Shown one piece after another: positions 1 to 6,961 of a DNA stretch of 64,000 nucleotides. The notes below the pieces were generated by a model that had not been told where the DNA came from, did no database searches, and saw only the letters and a list, made by a program, of their open reading frames with translations. The stretch covers positions 1 through 64,000 of the forward strand of contig JAIUPN010000001.1 of the NCBI GenBank assembly GCA_020160755.1, in the 5' to 3' direction. The stretch is from Pseudomonadota bacterium (GTDB taxonomy: Bacteria; Pseudomonadota; Alphaproteobacteria; Sphingomonadales; Sphingomonadaceae). Made by a program: the position numbers and the translations under genes. Numbering within the stretch: position 1 is the first letter of the stretch; each line of letters starts with the position of its first letter.

Positions 1-77
1 AAACCAGCATCATATTATCCGAAAAGGGGGTCCCTCTTCGACGCCGATCGGGGGTCCCTTTTGAACGCCGTTTGACA
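1..77. mobile_element. Probable terminus of an IS21-family insertion sequence (partial)
   Basis: Two near-identical 21-bp direct repeats, each starting GGGGGTCCCT and ending ACGCCG, lie at 26-46 and 50-70 (18 of 21 positions equal). They are followed by TTTGACA ending at 77. Stacked repeats of this shape, closing on a CA dinucleotide, are typical of IS21-family ends. The rest of the element, including istA/istB, would lie left of the window. No transposase is visible here, so the family call rests only on the repeat pattern. Confidence 0.5.
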
Positions 78-176
78 TCTTCATAAAGCCTCCCCCATTG
101 CCCGCGCCGCGCGCAGTGCCATCGGGAATGCTTCGACAAGTGTGGAGAGGCCGACCTTAGGCGGCCGTCGAATATT

Positions 177-1187
177 TTACTTGCTGCGGAGGTATATGCC
201 GTCCGGACGGCGATGAACCGTAAGATCAAACAGATCCGCGATCCGTTTCAGGAACATCTCCGTGTCGCTGATCTTGAAACGTCCTGATACATCACGCTTG
301 GCAAGCTTCGGATCTTCCACAACAATGGGAAGGGATGCATACTCGTTGGCTTCCGAAATCAGTTGATCTAGGGGGATTGAACGATGCTCGGACCAACCGG
401 ACGGCCACTCCGCCGACGAACCGACGCTTGGCCGCGCGGCGGAACGAATCTGCTGATCGTGAAACCCGTATTGGAGCGCCCAGCGGGTTCGGAGTGATTG
501 CGGCTCTGCGGCTGCGGAGGCCGCGCGCGATGCTGAAGCAAGATGGGCCTTTCCGCTGATCAGTTCCACCACGACTTGGCGGTCGGCGCCTATCATCACA
601 TCGACGATGCCCTCGTTCGTCATCACGATGCCCTGGCCAGCCGCGAGACGGAAAGGGCGGATGTCATTGGCAACCCTCACCCGAGCCCGGCCATGTGTTA
701 CGCGCACATACCGCGTGTCCGGGGATATCGATACCTCAATCCTAGTGTTGGAATCGAGCGTCGCCATGGATCCATCTTCAAGTTCGAAACTGCGTATTTC
801 GCCGCGTTCGGTCACCAGTGGTTCCGCAGCGTGGGCAGCTACGCCCGAACCCGGGATTGGAGTTCCACCGGCGCTGATCGTGATCGCAAACACGATTACC
901 GCCGCTGCCGCCGCGCCGAACATCATCCAGCGTTTTGAAGGGCGCGTGACAAGTTTTGCCGTGGCCGCCTCGCTGGTTTGCCCGGAGGATTTCAAAATCT
1001 CGGCTTGGGCTATCACGCGAGAATAGCGGTTATAAGCCTGCCTGTGGCGCGGAGATTCCGCCAGCCATTGCTCGAATTGTTCCTGAAGCTGTTCGGTCAC
1101 CTCGCCGCGCATCCTGATGCTCCATTCAAGAGCATCATCTTTGCGGAAACCGTCGCTCCCAGATTTCGCGCCGTCATTGTCATTCAT
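177..1187 (-). CDS. fecR: FecR-family anti-sigma/sigma-regulator protein
   Basis: This 336-residue inner-membrane protein would transmit a periplasmic signal from a TonB-dependent receptor to the ECF sigma factor encoded just upstream. An FecR N-terminal cytoplasmic domain (about residues 17-60, with WLAESPRHRQAYNRYSRV) precedes one membrane segment (about 87-107). The periplasmic FecR domain follows (about 125-215, with LEDGSMATLDSNTRIEV) and a C-terminal STN-like module (about 270-336). Its ATG overlaps the end of the sigma gene by 8 bp, so the two were translationally coupled. An IS1380 element now splits that sigma gene, so FecR has probably lost its partner and perhaps its transcription. 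No receptor gene is visible downstream; an IS end lies only 99 bp away. Confidence 0.88.
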   Translation of the reverse strand: MNDNDGAKSGSDGFRKDDALEWSIRMRGEVTEQLQEQFEQWLAESPRHRQAYNRYSRVIAQAEILKSSGQTSEAATAKLVTRPSKRWMMFGAAAAAVIVFAITISAGGTPIPGSGVAAHAAEPLVTERGEIRSFELEDGSMATLDSNTRIEVSISPDTRYVRVTHGRARVRVANDIRPFRLAAGQGIVMTNEGIVDVMIGADRQVVVELISGKAHLASASRAASAAAEPQSLRTRWALQYGFHDQQIRSAARPSVGSSAEWPSGWSEHRSIPLDQLISEANEYASLPIVVEDPKLAKRDVSGRFKISDTEMFLKRIADLFDLTVHRRPDGIYLRSK

Positions 1188-1288
1188 CGACCGGATCCAC
1201 CACTTGTGCGATATACGCCAGGGCCTTCATCATATGATATTCAACCGTTGCGATGCTGATGCCCAGACGCTGATGGATCTCGCGGTAG

Positions 1289-1308
1289 CTAACCCGCCTT
1301 ATTCACCA
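1289..1308. repeat. Left target duplication and inverted repeat of the IS1380 element
   Basis: CTAA at 1289-1292 is the target duplication. The element's end starts at 1293 with CCCGCCTTATTCACCA, which matches the reverse complement of the right end at 12 of 16 positions, including the block CTTATTCAC. Confidence 0.85.
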
Positions 1309-2938
1309 AAAGTGTCCTGAAGGGTTGGCGGGAGTAGCGTAAGCCTCTGATCTGAATTAGGAACTTGGTGCCTAAGCCGAACCTGCCGCAGGGCAGAAAA
1401 TGCCACAAGCCACACCCGCCATGAACGACGATATCGCAAGCTCATTTGGATTCTCAGCAGTCGGCCGCAAGAAAATAACAGCTGCATTCGACGGTGGCCG
1501 GCTTACCTCGGATGGCGGTGTTCTACTGCTTGCACAAGCCGAGCGCGCGATGGGGATTTGCCAGCGCCTGGCGGCTTGTATTGCCGATCCGCGCGATCCA
1601 GCGCGGGTGATCCATCGCCTGGATGACATTCTGCGTGCCCGTGTGTTCGCGATCGCGTGCGGCTATGAGGATGCTGATGATCTCGATGCTCTGCGCGACG
1701 ATCCAGGCTTCCGTCTGGCGCTCGGCAAGCTGCCGGAATCGGGCGCGGGGCTGGCCAGCCAACCGACGATGAGCCGGTGGGAAAATGCACCGACTACGCG
1801 CGAACTGGCCAGCATGATGGCCGCGATGATCGACATCTACTGCGCCAGCTATCCCGCCCCACCGACAGCGGTCACGCTGGATATCGACGACACGTGCGAC
1901 GTCGTGCATGGCTATCAACAGCTCTCGTTCTGGAACGGGCATCATGGGGAGCGCTGCTTCCTACCGATCCATATCTACGACACCGCGACCGGCAGGCCGG
2001 TGGCCATGCTGCTGCGCACGGGCAAGACGCCTTCTGGAAAAGAGGCGGCGGGGCACATCCGACGCCTGGTGCGTCACCTGCGCCGTAACTGGCCCGATAC
2101 CCACATCACCATCCGCGGCGACGGGCACTATGGTCGACCCGAGGTCATGGCCTACTGCGATGCGGCCCGCGTCGATTACGTGTTCGGCCTGCCCACCAAT
2201 GCAGCGCTGCGCGCCGATCCCGCCATTGTTGCGGTCGCCGATGCCTGCGCGGTCAAGCGCGCCCAGCGTCAGTGTCCCGTCCTGCGCAACTACGCAGAGA
2301 CCCGCTATGGGGCAAAGACCTGGAAGTGCCAGCGTCGTGTCGTTGCACGGATCGAGGCCAGCACGCTGGGCATGGACATTCGCTATGTCGTCACGTCGCT
2401 GACCGGGGCCTCAGCCGAGCACATCTACGATGCGCTTTACTGCGCGCGCGGGCAGGCCGAGAACCTGATCAAGCGGCACAAGGCCCAGCTGGCCAGTGAT
2501 CGCACCTCGTGCCGCTCGGCCAATGCCAATCAGATGCGCCTGATCCTGCACACTGCCGCCTACTGGCTGCTATGGCGCATCCAGCAGGCGATGCCCAGGA
2601 CCGCTGCTCTGGCAAGCGCCGAGTTTACAACCTTGCGCCTGCGGCTGCTCAAGGTCGCTGCGCGCGTCGTAGAAAGTGCTAGCCGCATCCGCATTGCCTT
2701 CGCTTCGGCCTGTCCGGATGCCGATCTGTTCCGCGCCCTCGTTCTCTGGCTCAAGCCTGCGCCGACGTAGCCCATGCGGCAGTGCCGCAGAACTCCGAGC
2801 CCAGCCCTTCGACCCGAAAAGCCCATCAATCCGAATGCGGTGAAACAAACGCCAGCGACGCCGGTCGTCCGCGCAACACCGCCAGCGGCAGCAAATGCCC
2901 AGAGCGGGCCTGAAACCGAGCGTCGTGAATAAGAGAGG
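1293..2938 (+). mobile_element. Complete IS1380-family insertion sequence, 1646 bp
   Basis: The element is bounded by imperfect 16-bp inverted repeats (1293-1308 and 2923-2938) and flanked by a 4-bp direct repeat CTAA (1289-1292 and 2939-2942). It carries one transposase gene facing right, opposite to the sigma gene it interrupts. Size, 4-bp duplication, CC-starting ends and the transposase all fit the IS1380 family. Both ends are intact and the reading frame is full length, so it looks recent and possibly still mobile. Confidence 0.9.
1400..2770 (+). CDS. IS1380-family transposase (DDE)
   Basis: This 456-residue DDE transposase would cut and join the element it sits in. An N-terminal part with FDGGRLTSDGGVLLL, characteristic of the family, precedes the catalytic core. 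Candidate catalytic residues are in LDIDDT (about D161-D164), IRGDGHYGRPEVM (D241) and YCARGQAENLIKRHK (E354). Length matches full-length family members and no frame break is seen. The gene fills most of the element, leaving about 100 bp on the left and 168 bp on the right before the inverted repeats. It is the only gene in the element. Confidence 0.93.
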   Translation: MPQATPAMNDDIASSFGFSAVGRKKITAAFDGGRLTSDGGVLLLAQAERAMGICQRLAACIADPRDPARVIHRLDDILRARVFAIACGYEDADDLDALRDDPGFRLALGKLPESGAGLASQPTMSRWENAPTTRELASMMAAMIDIYCASYPAPPTAVTLDIDDTCDVVHGYQQLSFWNGHHGERCFLPIHIYDTATGRPVAMLLRTGKTPSGKEAAGHIRRLVRHLRRNWPDTHITIRGDGHYGRPEVMAYCDAARVDYVFGLPTNAALRADPAIVAVADACAVKRAQRQCPVLRNYAETRYGAKTWKCQRRVVARIEASTLGMDIRYVVTSLTGASAEHIYDALYCARGQAENLIKRHKAQLASDRTSCRSANANQMRLILHTAAYWLLWRIQQAMPRTAALASAEFTTLRLRLLKVAARVVESASRIRIAFASACPDADLFRALVLWLKPAPT

Positions 2939-2942
2939 CTAA
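2923..2942. repeat. Right inverted repeat and target duplication of the IS1380 element
   Basis: The element ends at 2938; read from outside inward on the minus strand the end is CCTCTCTTATTCACGA. The second CTAA target copy occupies 2939-2942. Confidence 0.85.
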
Positions 2943-3315
2943 GTTCCTCGACACGGTGCATCAGAAAAACTCGTCTCGTCTTCTCGCTGAGACCTGCAAC
3001 GGCCCGCTCATAGAGCCGGAGGAGATCGGCAGCTTCCATTTCAAGTTCTTGCTCTGGCGGACTGGCAAGATCATGTTCTTCATGAAGCGGAAGAAGGACG
3101 ACCTTGTTGCGCCGGCTGCTTACTGCGCGATTTATCAGTAGGTTTCGCGCAATGCGCTGGAGGAAGGCAGCCGGGTTCGCGAGGCGATGCCGCTGTTCGC
3201 TGCCCGCGGCACGCAAGAATACTTCCTGCATCAGATCCGGTGCTGCCTCTGGACCAACGTGTCGCCCGAGGTAGCGTAGCAAGACGGCGCCGTCGTCGCG
3301 AAAGGCTCTGTCCAA

Positions 3316-3759
3316 GGCGGCGTTCCCCTCGTTGGGGACCCGGGTGGCCGTCGAAATGTTAACCGGCTTTTCCGGCTCCCTGACCCGATCCGACGTTGAA
3401 GGCAGGAGTGTGCGCGCAGAACGGTCGCGACCGAATGAAGAAAATGCCACAGGACTAATCTGAAATGGCAATGCGAGCAGGCGGGTTGTCACCCGTCTAC
3501 AAGTCGTTTCTCGCTTCGCCGCCGTTAAATCGCCCTGCGGCAATTTGATAGTCGGGCCACCCGACCGGTAAGGACGAGCGTTCATAATGCGTGACGGAAC
3601 TTCCACGCGGCTGCTGCCAATTTGCTCGCCGCGCTGTGCCGTCATGCCGGCAGCGGTTAAAATTGGCAAGAAAAACACCGTGGGAATTCGTCTTTCGGTA
3701 CAATCCATCTTTCCCGACCTGAAATTTCGGCAGCCGCAACGAAATCAGGGCGCGCTTGG
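3316..3759. other. Intergenic stretch between the GntR gene and the sigma factor
   Basis: No gene is called here. The sigma frame stays open leftward from 3708, and a TTG-started 80-codon minus-strand ORF (3497-3739) exists, but neither translation resembles a known family. The stretch probably holds the promoter of the sigma/fecR pair; no clear -35/-10 pair was recognised. Confidence 0.4.
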
Positions 3760-4356
3760 TTAATCCAACTCCGATGTCATCAGCCGAATATATTCTGCCG
3801 CCTTAGCGATACGTCGATCATGATATCCAATCACAAGTCGGCGCAATCTGGCTCCTTTCGGGGCATCGTTCGCTGCTGCTACGATGTCTTCCAGCTCCGA
3901 ATCGACGTCTTCAATGAGCTGGGAATCGCAACGGCGAAGGGGATGGAGGCGATCATTAAGCCTTGAGATTGCTTCGATTAGTTCGCGATTAGCTGTTCGG
4001 TTGCCCAGTTGCAGGAATGTTTTTGAGACTCGGACTGGATAGGCCCCATCCGCTGAAATTGCAGACGAATCTTTCGAAGATTCGATCGCAGCGAGAATAA
4101 GATTTTGATGGTGTTCGAAAAGATGACGCAGTTCGGCTTCATCTATCCGCGGCACATAGAATCCTTCGCCAGAGACGTACGCGACCATTTGCTCGCTTTC
4201 CAGCCGACGAAGAGCCTCGCGGACCGGCGTGATGCTGGAAAACAGCATATCGGCGATTTTTATCGGATCCAGACGTGTGCCCTGAGGCCAGAATTCATCC
4301 ATAATACGCTCCTTTATTGCGGCGTAGATATGTTCGAGAACGCGCGCGGCACACAT
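3760..4356 (-). CDS. GntR-family transcriptional regulator (FadR-like)
   Basis: This 198-residue cytoplasmic DNA-binding protein has a winged helix-turn-helix at residues about 5-75, with the GntR signature IADMLFSSITPVREALRRLE followed by GEGFYVPRI. The C-terminal part (about 85-190) is helical and fits a short FCD-type ligand domain, though it is smaller than usual. Its ligand cannot be inferred. The ATG lies 3 nt after the stop of the 62-codon ORF at 4360-4548, so the two are likely cotranscribed and coupled. It sits upstream of an ECF sigma/fecR pair on the same strand, which suggests one regulatory unit. The AT-rich region to the right probably holds its promoter and operator. Confidence 0.85.
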   Translation of the reverse strand: MCAARVLEHIYAAIKERIMDEFWPQGTRLDPIKIADMLFSSITPVREALRRLESEQMVAYVSGEGFYVPRIDEAELRHLFEHHQNLILAAIESSKDSSAISADGAYPVRVSKTFLQLGNRTANRELIEAISRLNDRLHPLRRCDSQLIEDVDSELEDIVAAANDAPKGARLRRLVIGYHDRRIAKAAEYIRLMTSELD

Positions 4357-4359
4357 GGA

Positions 4360-4548
4360 TCAGTGCAACCAGGCTTGCGCCAAGCTGCGGAGCGTCACTC
4401 CGGAAATTTGGCGCTCGGCATCGTCGGTCCCATTGCCTCGGGTCCCCTCGCCGGTTTGATAAATCAGATTTCGGGCGATGAACGAGAATGACGAAGGACG
4501 AAGCGCCAAGGCGCTCTCGATTCGTTCGTGTGTCTTGTCATTGGCCAT
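4360..4548 (-). CDS. Small protein of unknown function, coupled to the GntR regulator
   Basis: The 62-residue product begins MANDKTHERIESALAL and ends LRSLAQAWLH. No family is recognised. AGGAA lies 9 nt upstream of the ATG, and the stop is 3 nt before the GntR start, which supports real translation. A central Gly/Thr-rich stretch (TGEGTRGNGTDDAE) is unlike the rest. Its size and place, next to GntR, FecI and FecR genes, recall precursor genes of ribosomal peptides in sphingomonads, but no convincing leader/core pattern is seen. It could instead be a regulatory leader ORF. Confidence 0.45.
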   Translation of the reverse strand: MANDKTHERIESALALRPSSFSFIARNLIYQTGEGTRGNGTDDAERQISGVTLRSLAQAWLH

Positions 4549-4589
4549 TTTGATCGGTTCCTACTTCATGATATTAACAATATTCAGGT

Positions 4590-4602
4590 ACCTACCTTAG
4601 GT
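4590..4602. promoter_or_regulatory. Short palindrome upstream of the small ORF/GntR unit
   Basis: ACCTACCTTAGGT is a perfect 5-bp inverted repeat with a 3-bp spacer, about 42 bp upstream of the ATG at 4548. It overlaps a second 8-bp palindrome AGGTACCT just left of it. Its place fits an operator for the autoregulated GntR protein, but it does not match the usual FadR-type consensus, so this is only a candidate. Confidence 0.25.
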
Positions 4603-4803
4603 GCGGCGACCAAACATATCCGATTCGGCGCGAAGAAGCAAGCATAAAGTTAGCTGTGGTCAAGAAATCTGAGAGAGATTACTGTTCTGGATGTTTGTAG
4701 AATTTCTATTGGTACTGGAAAAATAGAGATTATAGGTGAATTTTGTTTCTGTATATTTGTGGAAGTATTAATAGTCATATGGTCAGGATCGTTCTGGAAG
4801 ATA

Positions 4804-4840
4804 TTTCCTGACTTTTCCTGACTTTTCCTGACTTTTGCTG
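4804..4840. repeat. Tandem 10-bp repeat, about 3.6 copies
   Basis: The unit ACTTTTCCTG occurs at 4811-4820 and 4821-4830, preceded by a partial copy and followed by ACTTTTGCTG at 4831-4840. The 10-bp period places equal faces on the same side of the helix. No flanking gene explains it. Confidence 0.8.
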
Positions 4841-5311
4841 TGCGCCGCTAACTTGAGACGGGATCAAAGATCCATGTTGAACAACCCAAACGACGCAAGG
4901 AGCGCAATGCGATGCTCTCGCCGCAGCGAGCGGCGCTGCTCGAAGTGTGATGGCGCGAGGGCAAGCGTTGCAATGTCATGCAATTTAGGGCCCGGAGGTC
5001 GGGTCGTGATTGCGGTTTCGTACAGCCAGAAATGTGATTTCGACGCGGGACCTCAAGCTCGTAACCATCGCACCGACCCGGCTGGGGCGCATCCGCCGAG
5101 AGCGAGACCAGAGAGGCGAAAATGCAAGGGCAAGAAAGGGAGAAGGGAAGGGAACAGAACAGAGATGTTCCGGTCGCAGATTTGCAATGTGAAAGAGGGG
5201 AGGAGCGAGCGGACGCCGTCCGCCGATGCCTTCGGGTGTCGGCCGCTTCATCAATGCGGGCGGCATTGACCCGTAACGGGCCTCTACGGGCAACTGCCGG
5301 GACCCGAAAGA

Positions 5312-5560
5312 ATGATCAGATTGCCCTCAAAAAAACTTCCTGTAATTCGCGAACTGGAACAGGCCTTGGAGCAGATGGCACCGCTCGACCGTAAGATATT
5401 TCTGGGACATTTCGTTGAAAAGGCGACCTTCATAGATCTTGCGCATCTACATTCCATCAGCATTGCTGAAGTGGAAGCGGCGCTGCGTCGCGGGCTTGAG
5501 ATAGTCGCCGATGTCTTGGAGCCTGGGCCGCCGCGCCGGCGGCGGTTTTGGTACCGCTAA
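5312..5560 (+). CDS. Small sigma-70 region 4-like helix-turn-helix protein
   Basis: The 82-residue protein contains LEQMAPLDRKIFLGHFVEKATFIDLA followed by HLHSISIAEVEAALRRGLEIV. It matches the layout of sigma region 4: a first helix with PLDRKIF and a second DNA-contact helix. There is no region 2, so it cannot be a full sigma factor. It may be a stand-alone DNA-binding or anti-sigma-like regulator. The ribosome site is weak (CGAAAG before ATG). Its end overlaps the open frame of the next gene, but that gene's better start is at 5614, leaving a 53-bp gap, so the two may be cotranscribed. Confidence 0.6.
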   Translation: MIRLPSKKLPVIRELEQALEQMAPLDRKIFLGHFVEKATFIDLAHLHSISIAEVEAALRRGLEIVADVLEPGPPRRRRFWYR

Positions 5561-5613
5561 GCGCGTTTTGGCGCTTGCCAAGCAGTGGCCAGCCGGACAG
5601 GGTAAACCGGATC

Positions 5614-6543
5614 ATGCGTACCGACCTGGACCATCTCCCCGCGAATAAGCAGCGTGAATTGGAGCGCGTTGTCCAGATCATTTTCGAGGAATTCGAGGAT
5701 GCACTGGCGCTCGCCCAAAAGCAGTGGAAGAAGAAAGGGCGGATCGAAAAAATTATCCTGTATGGCAGCTATGCCCGCGGCGGCTGGGTCGATGAGCCCC
5801 ATACCGCAAAGGGATATCTGTCCGACTTCGATTTGCTGATCATCGTCAACGACAAGCGTCTGACGGAACGCGTCGATTATTGGCTGAAGCTTGATGATCG
5901 GCTCATCCGCGAACTTGCGATCGACAAGAGCCTGCACACGCCAGTGAATTTCATCGTGCATACGCTGCAAGAGGTGAACGACGGTCTCGCGCACGGGCGA
6001 TATTTTTTCATGGATGTCGCGAAGGAAGGCATCGCGCTCTACAGCTACGATGACAAGGAACTGCATACTCCAAAGCCGAAGACGCCCGAACAGGCGCTGG
6101 CGATGGCGAAGGAGTATTTCGACGAATGGATGCCTGCGGCATCAGGCATGCTGGAAACTGCAACCTTTAGCCGCCAGCAAGGGAGGCTAAAAGACGCCGC
6201 TTTTCTTACTCATCAAGCGGCAGAACGTCTCTACCATTGCGTGCTTTTGGTATGCACCTTCTACACCCCGCACGTCCATAACCTCGCTTTCCTTCGCACA
6301 CAGGCTGAACGGATTGATATGCGCTTAGTCGACGCCTGGCCTCGAGAGCGGCGTGAAGACCGCGCGCTATTTGAAAAGCTGAAAGAGGCCTATGTAAAGG
6401 CCCGCTATTCGAAGCATTACCGTATCAGCCACGAAGAATTGTGTCGGCTTAGCGGAAATGTCGATGCATTGGGGCAGGCCGTGCACGCGGTTTGCCTCGA
6501 CCGAATTTCGGAACTGGAAACAAGGTTGCCTACGTCAAAGTAG
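5614..6543 (+). CDS. Nucleotidyltransferase-HEPN fusion protein
   Basis: This 309-residue protein joins a minimal nucleotidyltransferase domain (about residues 1-150) to a HEPN domain (about 165-300). The first has the GSYARGG loop and the paired acids of SDFDLLIIV. The usual third carboxylate appears replaced by Asn in PVNFIVH, so catalysis is uncertain. The HEPN part includes ARYSKHYRIS, which could serve as the R-x3-H motif of a HEPN RNase. As separate proteins MNT and HEPN form toxin-antitoxin pairs; as a fusion the activity may be self-controlled. The frame opens at 5548, but ATG 5614 starts the conserved part. No partner gene is adjacent apart from the sigma-like ORF. Confidence 0.75.
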   Translation: MRTDLDHLPANKQRELERVVQIIFEEFEDALALAQKQWKKKGRIEKIILYGSYARGGWVDEPHTAKGYLSDFDLLIIVNDKRLTERVDYWLKLDDRLIRELAIDKSLHTPVNFIVHTLQEVNDGLAHGRYFFMDVAKEGIALYSYDDKELHTPKPKTPEQALAMAKEYFDEWMPAASGMLETATFSRQQGRLKDAAFLTHQAAERLYHCVLLVCTFYTPHVHNLAFLRTQAERIDMRLVDAWPRERREDRALFEKLKEAYVKARYSKHYRISHEELCRLSGNVDALGQAVHAVCLDRISELETRLPTSK

Positions 6544-6794
6544 CAGGGTGCGTGCCCCTCTTGTTGCGAGTTGGACAGTGGCCGTCCAAGAGTCGCCCCT
6601 GCGCAGGCATTTTTCCTTCCGCTTAGGACGGCGCGCGCGAAATTGGACCGTCGCCACCACGAATGGCGTCCGGCGTGCAGTCATCTCACTGGCCCGATGC
6701 TATGATCGACGCGAGCGATAGAGCTTCGGATATCATGCGGCGTCAATTCCAAGCCTGCCATGTGTAAAAGCGCGTGTCGCCGCGACCGATCGGT

Positions 6795-6819
6795 GACCTA
6801 GGTATTGTCGCGACCTAGG
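6795..6819. repeat. Direct repeats GACCTAGG, possible operator
   Basis: GACCTAGG occurs at 6795-6802 and 6812-6819, a 17-bp period. Each copy contains the palindrome CCTAGG. The pair lies about 145 bp upstream of the first gene of a cluster that ends in a DNA-binding antitoxin-like protein, which could be the ligand. Function is inferred from position only. Confidence 0.35.
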
Positions 6820-6868
6820 ACAAGAAGTGCGCCGCGATCACGCGCCGAAGTTCTAACAGAAGAAAAGG

Positions 6869-6953
6869 CGCAGGTTGGCCCTGCGAGAAGGATGAAAAAC
6901 ATCTGACGCCGGGGCTGCCGCGAGCCCCGGCCCAAGGGCTCGTTCAAAACGAG
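6869..6953 (+). promoter_or_regulatory. Three-hairpin structured leader before the five-gene cluster
   Basis: Stem 1 is CGCAGG/CCTGCG (6869-6874 with 6880-6885). Stem 2 is CCGGGGCT/AGCCCCGG with a 6-nt loop (6909-6930). Stem 3 is CTCGTT/AACGAG with a 3-nt loop (6939-6953). All stems are perfect. The last one contains the only GAG that could act as a ribosome site for ATG 6962, so folding could block translation. A four-codon MKNI frame (6892) lies between stems 1 and 2. Confidence 0.45.
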
Positions 6954-6961
6954 TAAGCCTA

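Larger units (their letters stand above)
1180..3315 (-). pseudogene. ECF (FecI-like) sigma factor interrupted by an IS1380 element
   Basis: The N-terminal part (2943-3315) carries sigma region 2 (LLRYLGRHVGPEAAPDLMQE) and the start of region 4, up to HRVEEL. The C-terminal part (1180-1292) carries the recognition helix region SYREIHQRLGISIATVEYH and the stop. Removing 1293-2938 and one copy of the 4-bp duplication restores a 161-codon frame reading HRVEELSYREIHQ, so no other lesion is needed. The chosen start is a TTG at 3315 behind GAGGGG; the frame stays open further upstream, but that part does not resemble a sigma factor. It belongs with the downstream fecR in an iron- or nutrient-sensing cell-surface signalling pair. 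The interrupted allele cannot make region 4.2. Confidence 0.85.
4549..5311. other. Long non-coding stretch, AT-rich on its left half
   Basis: From 4560 to about 4830 the sequence is much more AT-rich than the surroundings and should contain the promoter for the leftward small ORF/GntR pair. It includes a short palindrome at 4590-4602 and a 10-bp tandem repeat at 4804-4840. From 4840 to 5311 composition returns towards the genome average with a purine-rich patch near 5115-5165. Open frames here (for example 4835-5269 on plus) translate to Arg-rich sequence with no family resemblance and are not called. Confidence 0.5.
6544..6961. other. Intergenic leader region of the 6962-9658 gene cluster
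   Basis: No gene is called. The stretch holds a pair of GACCTAGG direct repeats (6795-6819) and three consecutive GC-rich hairpins (6869-6953) ending 8 bp before the ATG at 6962. The 87-codon plus ORF starting at 6458 is a frame shadow of the preceding gene that runs into this region. Confidence 0.55.

Noticed and set aside
3497..3739. 80-codon minus ORF between GntR and the sigma factor
   Set aside because: It needs a TTG start without a ribosome site and has no recognisable relatives.
4360..4548. Calling the 62-codon ORF a lasso-peptide precursor
   Set aside because: No conserved Thr at -2, no clear Gly-1 with an acid at position 7-9 in a plausible core, and no B/C processing genes nearby.
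4804..4840. CRISPR-like array
   Set aside because: Copies are contiguous 10-bp units without spacers, and there are no cas genes.
4835..5269. 144-codon plus-strand ORF
   Set aside because: Cys/Arg-rich translation without family resemblance, no ribosome site, and it overlaps other equally poor frames.
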